Source of the DNA: an uncultured Collinsella sp.
GTDB lineage: Bacteria > Actinomycetota > Coriobacteriia > Coriobacteriales > Coriobacteriaceae
Assembly (NCBI GenBank): GCA_900555955.1
Contig: USNA01000040.1
Span: 1-7,494, forward strand
Length of the DNA stretch: 7,494 bases
Reading direction: 5' to 3'
The notes beneath the pieces are model-generated. The model was given only the letters and a program-made list of their open reading frames with translations. It searched no databases and was not told where the DNA came from. The stretch's first letter is position 1. The number at the start of each line of letters is the position of its first letter. The translations under genes and the position numbers were made by a program. This document shows positions 1-5,671 of the stretch, piece by piece.

Positions 1-75
1 GGGCGTTTAGCTCAGGGGGAGAGCGCTTCCCTGACACGGAAGAGGTCAGAAGTTCAAATCTTCTAACGCCCACCA
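1..75 (+). tRNA. tRNA-Val (anticodon GAC)
   Basis: A complete cloverleaf can be folded. The acceptor stem pairs 1-7 with 65-71, the D stem 10-13 with 21-24, the anticodon stem 26-30 with 38-42, and the T stem 48-52 with 60-64. The anticodon loop (31-37) reads CTGACAC, giving anticodon GAC at 33-35, which decodes the valine codon GUC (and GUU by wobble). The discriminator is A72 and the CCA end is encoded at 73-75. The gene starts at the first base of the window, so its promoter, or a preceding tRNA of the same transcript, lies outside. Confidence 0.97.
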
Positions 76-83
76 AATGTTTG

Positions 84-117
84 CAGCCCAGAGGCTTGGC
101 CTCTGGGCTGTTTTGTT
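84..117 (+). terminator. Intrinsic terminator after tRNA-Val
   Basis: A perfect 12-bp GC-rich stem pairs 84-95 with 99-110 around a 3-base loop (TTG). It is followed by TTTTGTTTTA. It begins 8 bases after the tRNA CCA and is a textbook rho-independent terminator for the tRNA transcript. It insulates the nrdD upstream region from tRNA transcription. Confidence 0.92.
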
Positions 118-424
118 TTATGCCGCCAAACATGCCAGCAAATTTTGATCCAAGGTCTGTATGCGATGGCCTTCGTATCCCGTAGGGGTGCCGGCAGATT
201 GCATACGTCCTGGCCGAGCGTGACCGCAACATGTTGGTCAAGCATAATCTTTTGGATTCTTTTGGCGTGAGTGGCTTGGTTTTAGTAGGATTTGTCAGCG
301 GCTTGACTAAGGGGGTTTTATAGCTGCCATGCAGGTAGCCGTGTTGGTAACGTTTTACCGACTTGTCAAATACCCCTCATGTATAATGCGCCTGCAAAAT
401 GACTAATTGCTTTGACCTGCTGAA
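118..424. other. Gene-free stretch upstream of the nrdD control region
   Basis: I see no credible gene here. The short open frames lack Shine-Dalgarno sites and recognisable sequence, and one of them runs through the tRNA terminator. The stretch is more AT-rich than the genes. It contains a small 6-bp hairpin with one G-U pair (323-328 with 334-339, loop ATGCA) and a perfect TATAAT hexamer at 382-387, listed separately. No Rex, FNR or other anaerobic regulator site could be identified by eye. Confidence 0.5.
358..387 (+). promoter_or_regulatory. Possible upstream promoter for nrdD
   Basis: A perfect -10 hexamer TATAAT lies at 382-387. The best -35 at acceptable spacing is CCGACT (358-363, 18-base spacer), which keeps only the central GAC of TTGACA. 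TTGTCA at 364-369 is a better hexamer but sits only 12 bases from the -10. If used, transcription would start near 394, upstream of both NrdR-like boxes, so a repressor bound there would act as a roadblock. Assignment to nrdD is inferred because it is the next gene downstream. Confidence 0.4.
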
Positions 425-440
425 ACACTATATGTTGTGT
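425..440. promoter_or_regulatory. NrdR box 1
   Basis: The 16-base palindrome ACACTATATGTTGTGT matches the NrdR consensus acaCwAtATaTwGtgt at 15 of 16 positions. NrdR is the ATP/dATP-sensing zinc-ribbon and ATP-cone repressor of ribonucleotide reductase genes, and it typically binds two such boxes separated by 15-16 bp. A second, weaker box begins 32 bp downstream (457-472). The position upstream of nrdD, an NrdR target in many bacteria, strongly supports the call. The nrdR gene itself is not in the window. Confidence 0.85.
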
Positions 441-470
441 TTGACCTAAAAAAAGAATACAGGATATAGA
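441..470 (+). promoter_or_regulatory. Candidate nrdD promoter between the NrdR boxes
   Basis: The -35 TTGACC (441-446) directly abuts NrdR box 1. A -10-like TATAGA (465-470) lies after an 18-base spacer and falls inside NrdR box 2. NrdR bound to both boxes would cover the whole promoter, the usual arrangement for repression. The resulting transcript would have a leader of roughly 220 bases before the nrdD start. The -10 is imperfect, so the upstream TATAAT promoter remains an alternative. Confidence 0.5.
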
Positions 471-472
471 TG
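457..472. promoter_or_regulatory. NrdR box 2 (weaker)
   Basis: This 16-base site matches the NrdR consensus at 10 of 16 positions, and at 8 of 10 in the central core (C at 460, ATATAG at 464-469). Its start is 32 bp from that of box 1, leaving a 16-bp spacer, which is the spacing known for paired NrdR boxes. The match alone would be unconvincing. The spacing next to a near-perfect first box makes it credible. Confidence 0.65.
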
Positions 473-603
473 CATCTTTGTCGTATGATAGATGGCGGAC
501 AGAGAACGAAGACCTTATTCGTCCCATTTGGACACGCCTTTGAGCCGCTTGATCGGCCGCGAGGATTGTCCGCATGAGGACCTATGGTTTATCGAGAACA
601 CAG

Positions 604-669
604 ATTGCGCGACGGCGCCGCAAGACAGGGGCAAGCCCTGTCGGGCATCGTTTGGCTCTGAAGCGCAAT
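604..669 (+). other. Structured nrdD leader element
   Basis: The leader RNA can form a closing stem of 7 perfect pairs (ATTGCGC at 604-610 with GCGCAAT at 663-669). It encloses a 7-bp hairpin (GACAGGG at 624-630 with CCCTGTC at 636-642, loop GCAAG) and possible short pairs between 617-619 and 644-646. The element ends 28 bases before the nrdD start codon. No run of T follows, so it is not an intrinsic terminator. I do not recognise it as a known riboswitch; in particular there is no cobalamin-riboswitch B12 box. It may be a translational or stability element, or chance structure in GC-rich DNA. Confidence 0.35.
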
Positions 670-682
670 GAGGCTACGACGC

Positions 683-690
683 GAAAGAGG
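683..690 (+). promoter_or_regulatory. Ribosome binding site deciding the nrdD start
   Basis: GAAAGAGG lies 7 bases before the ATG at 698. The in-frame ATG at 668 has no comparable site and lies partly within the leader stem, so translation most likely begins at 698. Confidence 0.7.
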
Positions 691-697
691 CAAGAGG

Positions 698-2920
698 ATG
701 AAGATCATCAAGCGCAGCGGCACCGAGGTTGTCTTTGACATCGATAAGATTGTCAATGCCATCCGCGCCGCTAACTTGGAGGTCGAGGAGAGCTCTCGTC
801 TAACCGACCGCCAGGTGGTTTATGCGGCGCAAAACGTCGCCGAGGCATGCGAGAACGCGGGCCACACCGTTTCGGTCGAGGAGATCCAGGATTTGGTCGA
901 GGACGAGATCATGCGTCTCGACTGCTACGAGGTTGCCCGCCACTACATCATCTATCGCTATGTTCAGAGCCTGAAGCGCCAGAAGAACACGACCGATGAC
1001 AAGATCCTGTCGCTGATCGAGTGCAATAACGAAGAGGTCAAGCAGGAGAACTCCAACAAGAACCCGACCGTCAACTCCGTTCAGCGCGACTATATGGCTG
1101 GCGAGATTTCCAAGGACCTGACCCAGCGCGTGCTGCTGCCTCAGGAGATCGTGGATGCCCATAATGAGGGTCTGATCCATTTCCACGATTCGGATTACTT
1201 TGCCCAGCATATGCACAACTGCGATCTGGTGAACCTGGAGGACATGCTCCAGAACGGCACTGTTATTTCGGGCACGCTGATTGAGAAGCCGCACAGCTTC
1301 TCGACCGCCTGCAATATTGCGACGCAGATTATCGCCCAGGTTGCTTCCTCCCAGTACGGCGGCCAGTCCATCTCGCTGACCCATCTTGCCCCCTTTGTTG
1401 AGGTGAGCCGTCAAAAGATTCGTGGCGAGGTCGCCCGCGAGCTCGAGGAGCTCGGCGTTTCCGCATCTCCCGAAAAGGTTCGCGAGGTCGTTGAGGATCG
1501 CCTGCGTGACGAGATCCGTCGCGGCGTCCAGACGATTCAGTATCAGGTCGTGACCCTTATGACCACCAATGGCCAGGCACCGTTCGTGACAGTCTTTATG
1601 TATCTTAACGAGGCCCGTACGCCTCAGGAGAAGCACGACCTTGCCATGATCGTGGAGGAGACGCTTCGCCAGCGCTACGAGGGCGTTAAGAACGAGGCCG
1701 GCGTGTGGATTACCCCGGCATTCCCCAAGCTTATCTATGTACTCGAGGACGATAACGTTCACGAGAATTCCCCGTACTTCTACCTGACCCAGCTGGCTGC
1801 CAAGTGCACCGCCAAGCGCATGGTTCCCGATTACATCTCCGAGAAGAAGATGCGCGAGCTCAAGCTGTCGAAGGGCGAGACCGCGGGTAACGGTGACTGC
1901 TATACCTGCATGGGTTGCCGCAGTTTCCTGACGCCCGACCGTTCGGGCAACGGCTTTAACAATGTCGCTAACGCGCTGAACTACGACCCGACCAAGCCTA
2001 AGTACTATGGTCGCTTTAACCAGGGCGTCGTGACCATCAACCTGCCCGATGTCGCGCTGAGCTCGCACCAGGATATGGACAAGTTCTGGAAGATCTTCGA
2101 TGAGCGCCTTGAGCTGTGCCACCGTGCCTTGCTGTGCCGTCATGAGCGCCTGATGGGTACGCTTTCGGATGCCGCGCCGATTCTTTGGCAGTACGGTGCC
2201 CTGGCGCGTCTGAAGAAGGGCGAGACGATCGATAAGCTGCTCGTGGGTGGCTACTCCACCATCAGCCTGGGGTATGCCGGTCTGTATGAGTGCGTCAAGT
2301 ACATGACGGGCCACAGCCACACCGAGAAGGAAGGCACGCCGTTTGCCATGGCCGTCATGCAGCGCATGAACGACAAGTGCGCCGAGTGGAAGGCCGAAAG
2401 CGATATTGACTTCTCGCTGTACGGCACGCCGTTGGAGTCGACGACCTACAAGTTCGCCAAATGCCTGCAGCGTCGTTTTGGCATCATCCCGGGCGTGACG
2501 GACAAGGGCTACATCACCAACAGCTACCACGTCCACGTGTCCGAGGAGATCGACGCATTCGACAAGCTCAAGTTCGAGGGTATGTTCCAGCAGCTTTCGC
2601 CGGGCGGTGCTATCTCCTACGTTGAGGTTCCCAACATGCAGGACAACCTCAAGGCTGTCATTCGCGTGATGCAGTACATCTACGACAACATCATGTACGC
2701 CGAGCTCAACACCAAAAGCGACTACTGCCAGGTGTGCGGCTACGACGGCGAGATCAAGATTGTCGAGGACGATGGCAAGCTGGTGTGGGAGTGCCCCAAT
2801 TGCGGCAACCGCGACCAGGAGAAGATGAATGTCGCCCGTCGCACGTGCGGCTACATCGGTACCCAGTTCTGGAACCAGGGTCGAACCGAGGAGATCCGCG
2901 ACCGCGTGCTGCATCTCTAA
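698..2920 (+). CDS. nrdD: Anaerobic (class III) ribonucleoside-triphosphate reductase
   Basis: This 740-residue enzyme reduces ribonucleoside triphosphates to deoxy forms without oxygen, using a glycyl radical. Residues 1 to about 95 form the ATP-cone that senses ATP/dATP (start MKIIKRSGTEVVFDID). The ten-stranded barrel follows. It has Cys205 in STACNIA and the CYTCMGCRSFL segment (Cys401, 404, 407), which carries the active-site thiyl cysteine of the family. The C-terminal zinc site has two CxxC pairs (Cys677/680 and 699/702). The radical loop RRTCGYIG puts the glycyl radical on Gly718. Length and domain order are normal for the family and no residue seems missing. I chose the ATG at 698 over the in-frame ATG at 668 because of its ribosome binding site and because the ATP-cone begins there. 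Paired NrdR boxes upstream suggest repression when dNTP is plentiful. The activase NrdG is the next gene, 426 bases downstream. Confidence 0.98.
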   Translation: MKIIKRSGTEVVFDIDKIVNAIRAANLEVEESSRLTDRQVVYAAQNVAEACENAGHTVSVEEIQDLVEDEIMRLDCYEVARHYIIYRYVQSLKRQKNTTDDKILSLIECNNEEVKQENSNKNPTVNSVQRDYMAGEISKDLTQRVLLPQEIVDAHNEGLIHFHDSDYFAQHMHNCDLVNLEDMLQNGTVISGTLIEKPHSFSTACNIATQIIAQVASSQYGGQSISLTHLAPFVEVSRQKIRGEVARELEELGVSASPEKVREVVEDRLRDEIRRGVQTIQYQVVTLMTTNGQAPFVTVFMYLNEARTPQEKHDLAMIVEETLRQRYEGVKNEAGVWITPAFPKLIYVLEDDNVHENSPYFYLTQLAAKCTAKRMVPDYISEKKMRELKLSKGETAGNGDCYTCMGCRSFLTPDRSGNGFNNVANALNYDPTKPKYYGRFNQGVVTINLPDVALSSHQDMDKFWKIFDERLELCHRALLCRHERLMGTLSDAAPILWQYGALARLKKGETIDKLLVGGYSTISLGYAGLYECVKYMTGHSHTEKEGTPFAMAVMQRMNDKCAEWKAESDIDFSLYGTPLESTTYKFAKCLQRRFGIIPGVTDKGYITNSYHVHVSEEIDAFDKLKFEGMFQQLSPGGAISYVEVPNMQDNLKAVIRVMQYIYDNIMYAELNTKSDYCQVCGYDGEIKIVEDDGKLVWECPNCGNRDQEKMNVARRTCGYIGTQFWNQGRTEEIRDRVLHL

Positions 2921-2931
2921 TAACTATCCCA

Positions 2932-3069
2932 GGCTGCCCCGTAGCGAGGCCCCGGACCTTTACTCGCTATTTCGGACAGTCCTGGCTCACGACGGAGGCG
3001 CCACTGGCGCCTCCTGTTCGTGCGGAACTCATATCGAGTAAAGGTCCGGGGCCTCGCTACGGGGCAGCC
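2932..3069. repeat. Long inverted repeat (138 bp, 35-bp perfect arms)
   Basis: The left arm (2932-2966) and right arm (3035-3069) are exact reverse complements over 35 bases. Pairing continues after one mismatch for 3 more bases (2968-2970 with 3031-3033). Inside lies a second strong hairpin: a 9-bp perfect stem 2994-3002 with 3006-3014, loop ACT, extended with bulges by CACGAC (2988-2993) against GTTCGTG (3016-3022). The element starts 11 bases after the nrdD stop. No T-run follows either arm, no target-site duplication is visible and there is no transposase frame. It could be a small non-autonomous mobile element, an intergenic repeat of the REP or ERIC type, or an mRNA-stabilising or transcription-attenuating hairpin. 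I do not recognise the family. Confidence 0.9.
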
Positions 3070-3247
3070 AAGTTGACGTAGCTGAGATGCAGCATGCGGT
3101 CTGCTCACTCCTCGAAGTTCTTAGCGGAAATAATTTGAGCTGCAGCTGCGATTTACTTGCGATGGCGGTTGAGCTGCAACAAAGTTATTATTGGACCTCG
3201 AACCCTATACTCGATGTTCGCTTTGTTCATTGAGTTACCCTTTGCAT
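3070..3247. other. Spacer between the two long inverted repeats
   Basis: There is no gene here. A 10-bp direct repeat TTGAGCTGCA occurs at 3135-3144 and 3169-3178, starts 34 bases apart. The first copy overlaps a 10-bp palindrome AGCTGCAGCT (3138-3147). A -10-like TATACT at 3206-3211 has no good -35. No NrdR box was found. nrdG may therefore be read from the nrdD promoter or from an unrecognised one here. Confidence 0.4.
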
Positions 3248-3331
3248 GAGGCCGGGACATATCGTCCCGCCCGCAGTTTCGCAGGCCGAAGGCCGAGGAT
3301 GTTTGAGGACGGGATGATATGTCCCGGCCTC
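3248..3331. repeat. Second long inverted repeat (84 bp) abutting the nrdG ribosome binding site
   Basis: Left arm 3248-3271 and right arm 3308-3331 pair over 24 positions: 22 Watson-Crick, one G-U and one mismatch. The 36-base loop contains a smaller hairpin, GGCC-GAA-GGCC. The outer end reads GAGGCCGGGAC, similar to GAGGCCCCGGAC inside the arms of the first element, but the rest differs. The right arm ends 2 bases before the Shine-Dalgarno GGGAGAG (3334-3340). In RNA this would be a very stable stem in the nrdG leader, able to affect ribosome loading, message stability or read-through from nrdD. Confidence 0.88.
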
Positions 3332-3346
3332 CCGGGAGAGTTACTT

Positions 3347-3928
3347 ATGAACTACGCGAACATTAAGTATTTCGATATTGCTGATGGGGAAGGCGTTCGT
3401 ACTTCTCTGTTTGTGAGTGGGTGCCGTCGTGGGTGCAAGAATTGCTTTAACTCTGTCGCGTGGGACTTTGCTGCGGGAGAGCCGTTCGATCGCGCCGTCG
3501 AGGATAAGATTATCGAGAGTCTCGACCATCCCTTTATCGATGGCCTGACGATTCTGGGCGGCGAGCCCATGGAGCCCGAGAATCAGGCGGGGCTTGTTGA
3601 CTTTATCGAACGCGTGCGTGTGGCCTATCCTGCGGGGTCGGGCAAGACCATTTGGTGCTTTACCGGCGACGTGCTCGAGGAGCTTATGCCGGGTGGCCGT
3701 CATCATACCGAGGTGACGGACCGTATCCTGGCCTGCCTCGACATGTTGGTGGACGGCCCGTTCGTTCAGGATCTGTACGATATCTCGTTGCGCTTTAGGG
3801 GCTCGAGCAATCAGCGCGTGATTGACATGAACGCTACGCGCGCTCGCGCTGTGCGCGAGGGTGTTGCGCTTTGCGACGCTGTGGAGCTTTGGCGGGACGA
3901 TCCGGTCTATTCGACCCATACTATGTAG
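3347..3928 (+). CDS. nrdG: Anaerobic ribonucleotide reductase activating protein (radical SAM)
   Basis: This 193-residue radical-SAM activase uses S-adenosylmethionine and a 4Fe-4S cluster to generate the glycyl radical on NrdD. The cluster motif is CX3CX2C (Cys26, Cys30, Cys33 in SGCRRGCKNC). GGEP at 71-74 is the SAM amino-group motif, and DGPF (136-139) and RGSSNQRVID (151-160) are typical of the NrdG C-terminal half. Length is usual for the family. The ATG at 3347 is chosen because GGGAGAG lies 6 bases before it and the protein opens with the normal NrdG sequence MNYANIKYFD. The frame stays open upstream to a TTG at 3191, but that would translate the long hairpin. The gene partners with nrdD; the hairpin-filled gap between them is unusually long for this pair. 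Confidence 0.96.
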   Translation: MNYANIKYFDIADGEGVRTSLFVSGCRRGCKNCFNSVAWDFAAGEPFDRAVEDKIIESLDHPFIDGLTILGGEPMEPENQAGLVDFIERVRVAYPAGSGKTIWCFTGDVLEELMPGGRHHTEVTDRILACLDMLVDGPFVQDLYDISLRFRGSSNQRVIDMNATRARAVREGVALCDAVELWRDDPVYSTHTM

Positions 3929-3929
3929 C

Positions 3930-3960
3930 TTGTGGCCGATGCCGGAGGGCGTGGTACCAT
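3930..3960 (+). promoter_or_regulatory. Possible promoter for the folE cluster
   Basis: TTGTGG (3930-3935) and TACCAT (3955-3960) are separated by 19 bases, slightly long for a standard sigma-70-type promoter. They lie in the 66-base gap between nrdG and folE, just after the nrdG stop. TACCAT fits the loose TAnnnT -10 common in high-GC actinobacteria. This is weak evidence; read-through from nrdG is equally possible. Confidence 0.3.
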
Positions 3961-3994
3961 AGCGCGAACGCAAAATCGGAAAAGTGAGGCCCAG

Positions 3995-4552
3995 ATGGTC
4001 GATCAGGAAAAAGTCGAGGCCGCCATTAAGCTATTGCTTGAGGGCATAGGCGAGGATCCAACTCGTGAGGGCCTGCTGGAGACCCCGGCGCGCGTTGCCC
4101 GTATGTATGGTGAGATCGCCGGCGGTATGGACCAGAGTGCCGAGGAACACCTGTCTAAAACCTTTGCCGTCGCTTCGAACGATTTGGTTATCGAGCGCGA
4201 CATCACGTTTTACTCGCTGTGCGAGCATCATCTGCTGCCGTTTTACGGCAAGGCTGCCATTGGCTATATCCCCAACGGCCGTGTCGCAGGGCTTTCTAAG
4301 CTTGCCCGCACGGTTGAGGTCTATGCCCGTCGTCTGCAGCTGCAGGAGCAGCTGTGTGCACAGGTTGCCGATGCCCTCATGGAGTATCTCGCTCCCCAGG
4401 GAGCGATTGTGCTCATGGAAGCTGAACATATGTGCATGACCATGCGCGGCGTGCAAAAGCCCGGCACCAAGACCGTGACGCTCGCTCGTCGCGGCGTCTT
4501 TGAGGCCGATCCGGCGCTCGAGGAGCGATTCTTTAGGATGCTGGGACGCTAA
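3995..4552 (+). CDS. folE: GTP cyclohydrolase I (type IA)
   Basis: This 185-residue enzyme catalyses the first step of folate synthesis, GTP to 7,8-dihydroneopterin triphosphate plus formate, in the cytoplasm as a homodecamer. Zinc ligands are visible: Cys76 and His79 in [12 protein letters not shown], and Cys147 in EHMCMTMRG. His78 and His145 match the catalytic histidines of the Escherichia coli enzyme. The N-terminal helix region with [19 protein letters not shown] (19-37) is also typical. All metal ligands are present, so this is the zinc-dependent form. ATG 3995 has GTGAGG 5 bases upstream; the longer in-frame GTG start at 3932 has no ribosome site and adds a non-homologous tail. It lies 66 bases after nrdG and 2 bases before the HD-domain gene, and is probably the first gene of a folE-HD-folB operon. 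Confidence 0.97.
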   Translation: MVDQEKVEAAIKLLLEGIGEDPTREGLLETPARVARMYGEIAGGMDQSAEEHLSKTFAVASNDLVIERDITFYSLCEHHLLPFYGKAAIGYIPNGRVAGLSKLARTVEVYARRLQLQEQLCAQVADALMEYLAPQGAIVLMEAEHMCMTMRGVQKPGTKTVTLARRGVFEADPALEERFFRMLGR

Positions 4553-4554
4553 CT

Positions 4555-5136
4555 ATGAGAGTCGTCAACGACTTTACATCGAATACTGACGAGGGAGCGC
4601 CGCGTCGCGGTTTTATGGCTTCTGGCCTGGGGGCTTTTTGCGTCCTGCCTCGTCGCCGAGAATTCTGTGCCAACGGCCTGTTCCGGCGCCACCTGGGCAA
4701 CATTGCACAGTTGGAATCGGGGCGCATCTTCTGCCGCCACGGTATTGACCACCTGCTCGATGTCGCTCGTATTATGTGGATTAAGAATCTCGAGGAAGAT
4801 CTCGAATTTGACCGTGAGGTCATCTACGCCACGGCACTTCTTCACGATATCGGCAAAGATGAACAGTACGAATCGGGTATATCCCATGATGTTGCAAGCG
4901 AACGCGTCGCTGATGCGATTCTCGGCGGCATGCCCGATGACGTAGCGTTTGAGCCGGCCGATGCCGCAGCAATTAAGACGGCCATTCTGGGCCATCGAAA
5001 GCTGCGCGTGAACAGCCAACCGCTCGAGCGCCTGCTCTATGCAGCCGACAAAGCGTCGCGCGCCTGCTTTGCATGCCCCGCGCGCAATGCTTGCAACTGG
5101 AGCGATGATAAAAAGAACCTGTCGATTCGCGTGTAG
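4555..5136 (+). CDS. HD-domain phosphohydrolase in the folate cluster
   Basis: This 193-residue protein (if ATG 4555 is used) has an HD metal-dependent phosphohydrolase domain from about residue 44 to 168. Candidate metal ligands are His62 or His66 in RIFCRHGIDHLLDVARI, His97-Asp98 in ALLHDIGK, His111, His147 in GHRKL and Asp165 in AADKASR. A cysteine group follows: Cys171, Cys174 and Cys180 in CFACPARNACNW. The first 40 residues look unlike the rest, and only a weak GGGA (4543-4546) precedes the ATG, so a later start such as ATG 4615 is possible. The 2-base gap after the folE stop argues for translational coupling at 4555. The substrate is unknown. Its place between folE and folB suggests removal of phosphate from dihydroneopterin triphosphate. 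The archaeal pterin enzyme MptB is also an HD-domain protein, which makes this plausible but unproven. Confidence 0.88.
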   Translation: MRVVNDFTSNTDEGAPRRGFMASGLGAFCVLPRRREFCANGLFRRHLGNIAQLESGRIFCRHGIDHLLDVARIMWIKNLEEDLEFDREVIYATALLHDIGKDEQYESGISHDVASERVADAILGGMPDDVAFEPADAAAIKTAILGHRKLRVNSQPLERLLYAADKASRACFACPARNACNWSDDKKNLSIRV

Positions 5137-5179
5137 TTAGTTTACGCGGTCGGGGTTCTAAACGAAGGAGACGATCGCG

Positions 5180-5665
5180 ATGAGCAACAAGAAACTGCCC
5201 GAGAATGCAACCAAGACTGAAGGCGCCGAGCTCGCCCGCCGTGGAAGGGGCGAAATATCCACCGCAACGGCGGTTCCCCACGTGAGCTATGACGATCTGC
5301 GCCATGCTGACCGCATTACTATCGACGGTCTCGAGGTCTTTGCCAACCACGGCGTGTATCCCGAAGAGAACGCGCTGGGCCAGAAGTTCATCGTGTCCTT
5401 GGTGCTCTATGCCGACCTGCGTGCAGCGGGGGAGCACGATAACCTGGACGCTTCGATTGACTACGGCTCGGTGTGCCACGATGTCGATGGCTATCTGCGC
5501 GAGCATACGTTTAAACTCATCGAGGCGGCAGCCGAGGGTGTGGCCCAGATGCTGCTGCGTCGTTACCCCTTGCTGCTTGGTGTGCGCATAAAGCTCGATA
5601 AGCCGTGGGCGCCCGTCGGTCTTCCCCTGGCAAGCTGCGGCGTCGAAATCGAGCGCGTGCGCTAG
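5180..5665 (+). CDS. folB: Dihydroneopterin aldolase with N-terminal extension
   Basis: This 161-residue enzyme cleaves 7,8-dihydroneopterin to 6-hydroxymethyl-7,8-dihydropterin and glycolaldehyde. The FolB core runs from about residue 45 to 160. It has the opening motif ITIDGLEVFANHGVYPEE (46-63, with the pterin-binding Glu), Tyr95 in SIDYGSV, Glu115 in FKLIEAAAEG, and Lys141 in IKLDKPWAP, the conserved catalytic lysine. Residues 1-44 are a polar, charged extension not normally present; FolB proteins are usually about 120 residues. The start is well supported by AAGGAG (5165-5170), 9 bases upstream of ATG 5180, so the extension appears real. It lies 43 bases after the HD gene and is last in the cluster. 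It converges with the minus-strand metalloprotease gene, 6 bases away, with no visible terminator between them. Confidence 0.93.
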   Translation: MSNKKLPENATKTEGAELARRGRGEISTATAVPHVSYDDLRHADRITIDGLEVFANHGVYPEENALGQKFIVSLVLYADLRAAGEHDNLDASIDYGSVCHDVDGYLREHTFKLIEAAAEGVAQMLLRRYPLLLGVRIKLDKPWAPVGLPLASCGVEIERVR

Positions 5666-5671
5666 TCGACG

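Noticed and set aside
63..245. 60-codon minus-strand frame over the tRNA terminator
   Set aside because: It reads through the terminator hairpin and the tRNA 3' end, has no ribosome site and no recognisable sequence.
485..577. 30-codon open frame in the nrdD leader, a possible leader peptide
   Set aside because: There is no Shine-Dalgarno site, no run of regulatory codons and no attenuator-like terminator after it.
470..697. Cobalamin or other known riboswitch before nrdD
   Set aside because: No B12 box or other conserved riboswitch core was found. Only generic stems are present, so it is listed as an unassigned structured leader.
800..2914. Minus-strand open frame of 704 codons opposite nrdD
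   Set aside because: It lies antisense to an intact, fully motif-supported nrdD and is explained by GC-rich third codon positions. Its translation shows no recognisable domain and it has no fitting ribosome site.
2932..3331. CRISPR array or insertion sequence in the nrdD-nrdG gap
   Set aside because: There are no regularly spaced direct repeats, no transposase frame and no target-site duplication at the inverted repeat ends.
3191..3346. 52-residue N-terminal extension of nrdG from an upstream TTG
   Set aside because: It would translate through the 84-bp inverted repeat and has no family resemblance. The ATG at 3347 has a good ribosome site and the normal NrdG N-terminus.
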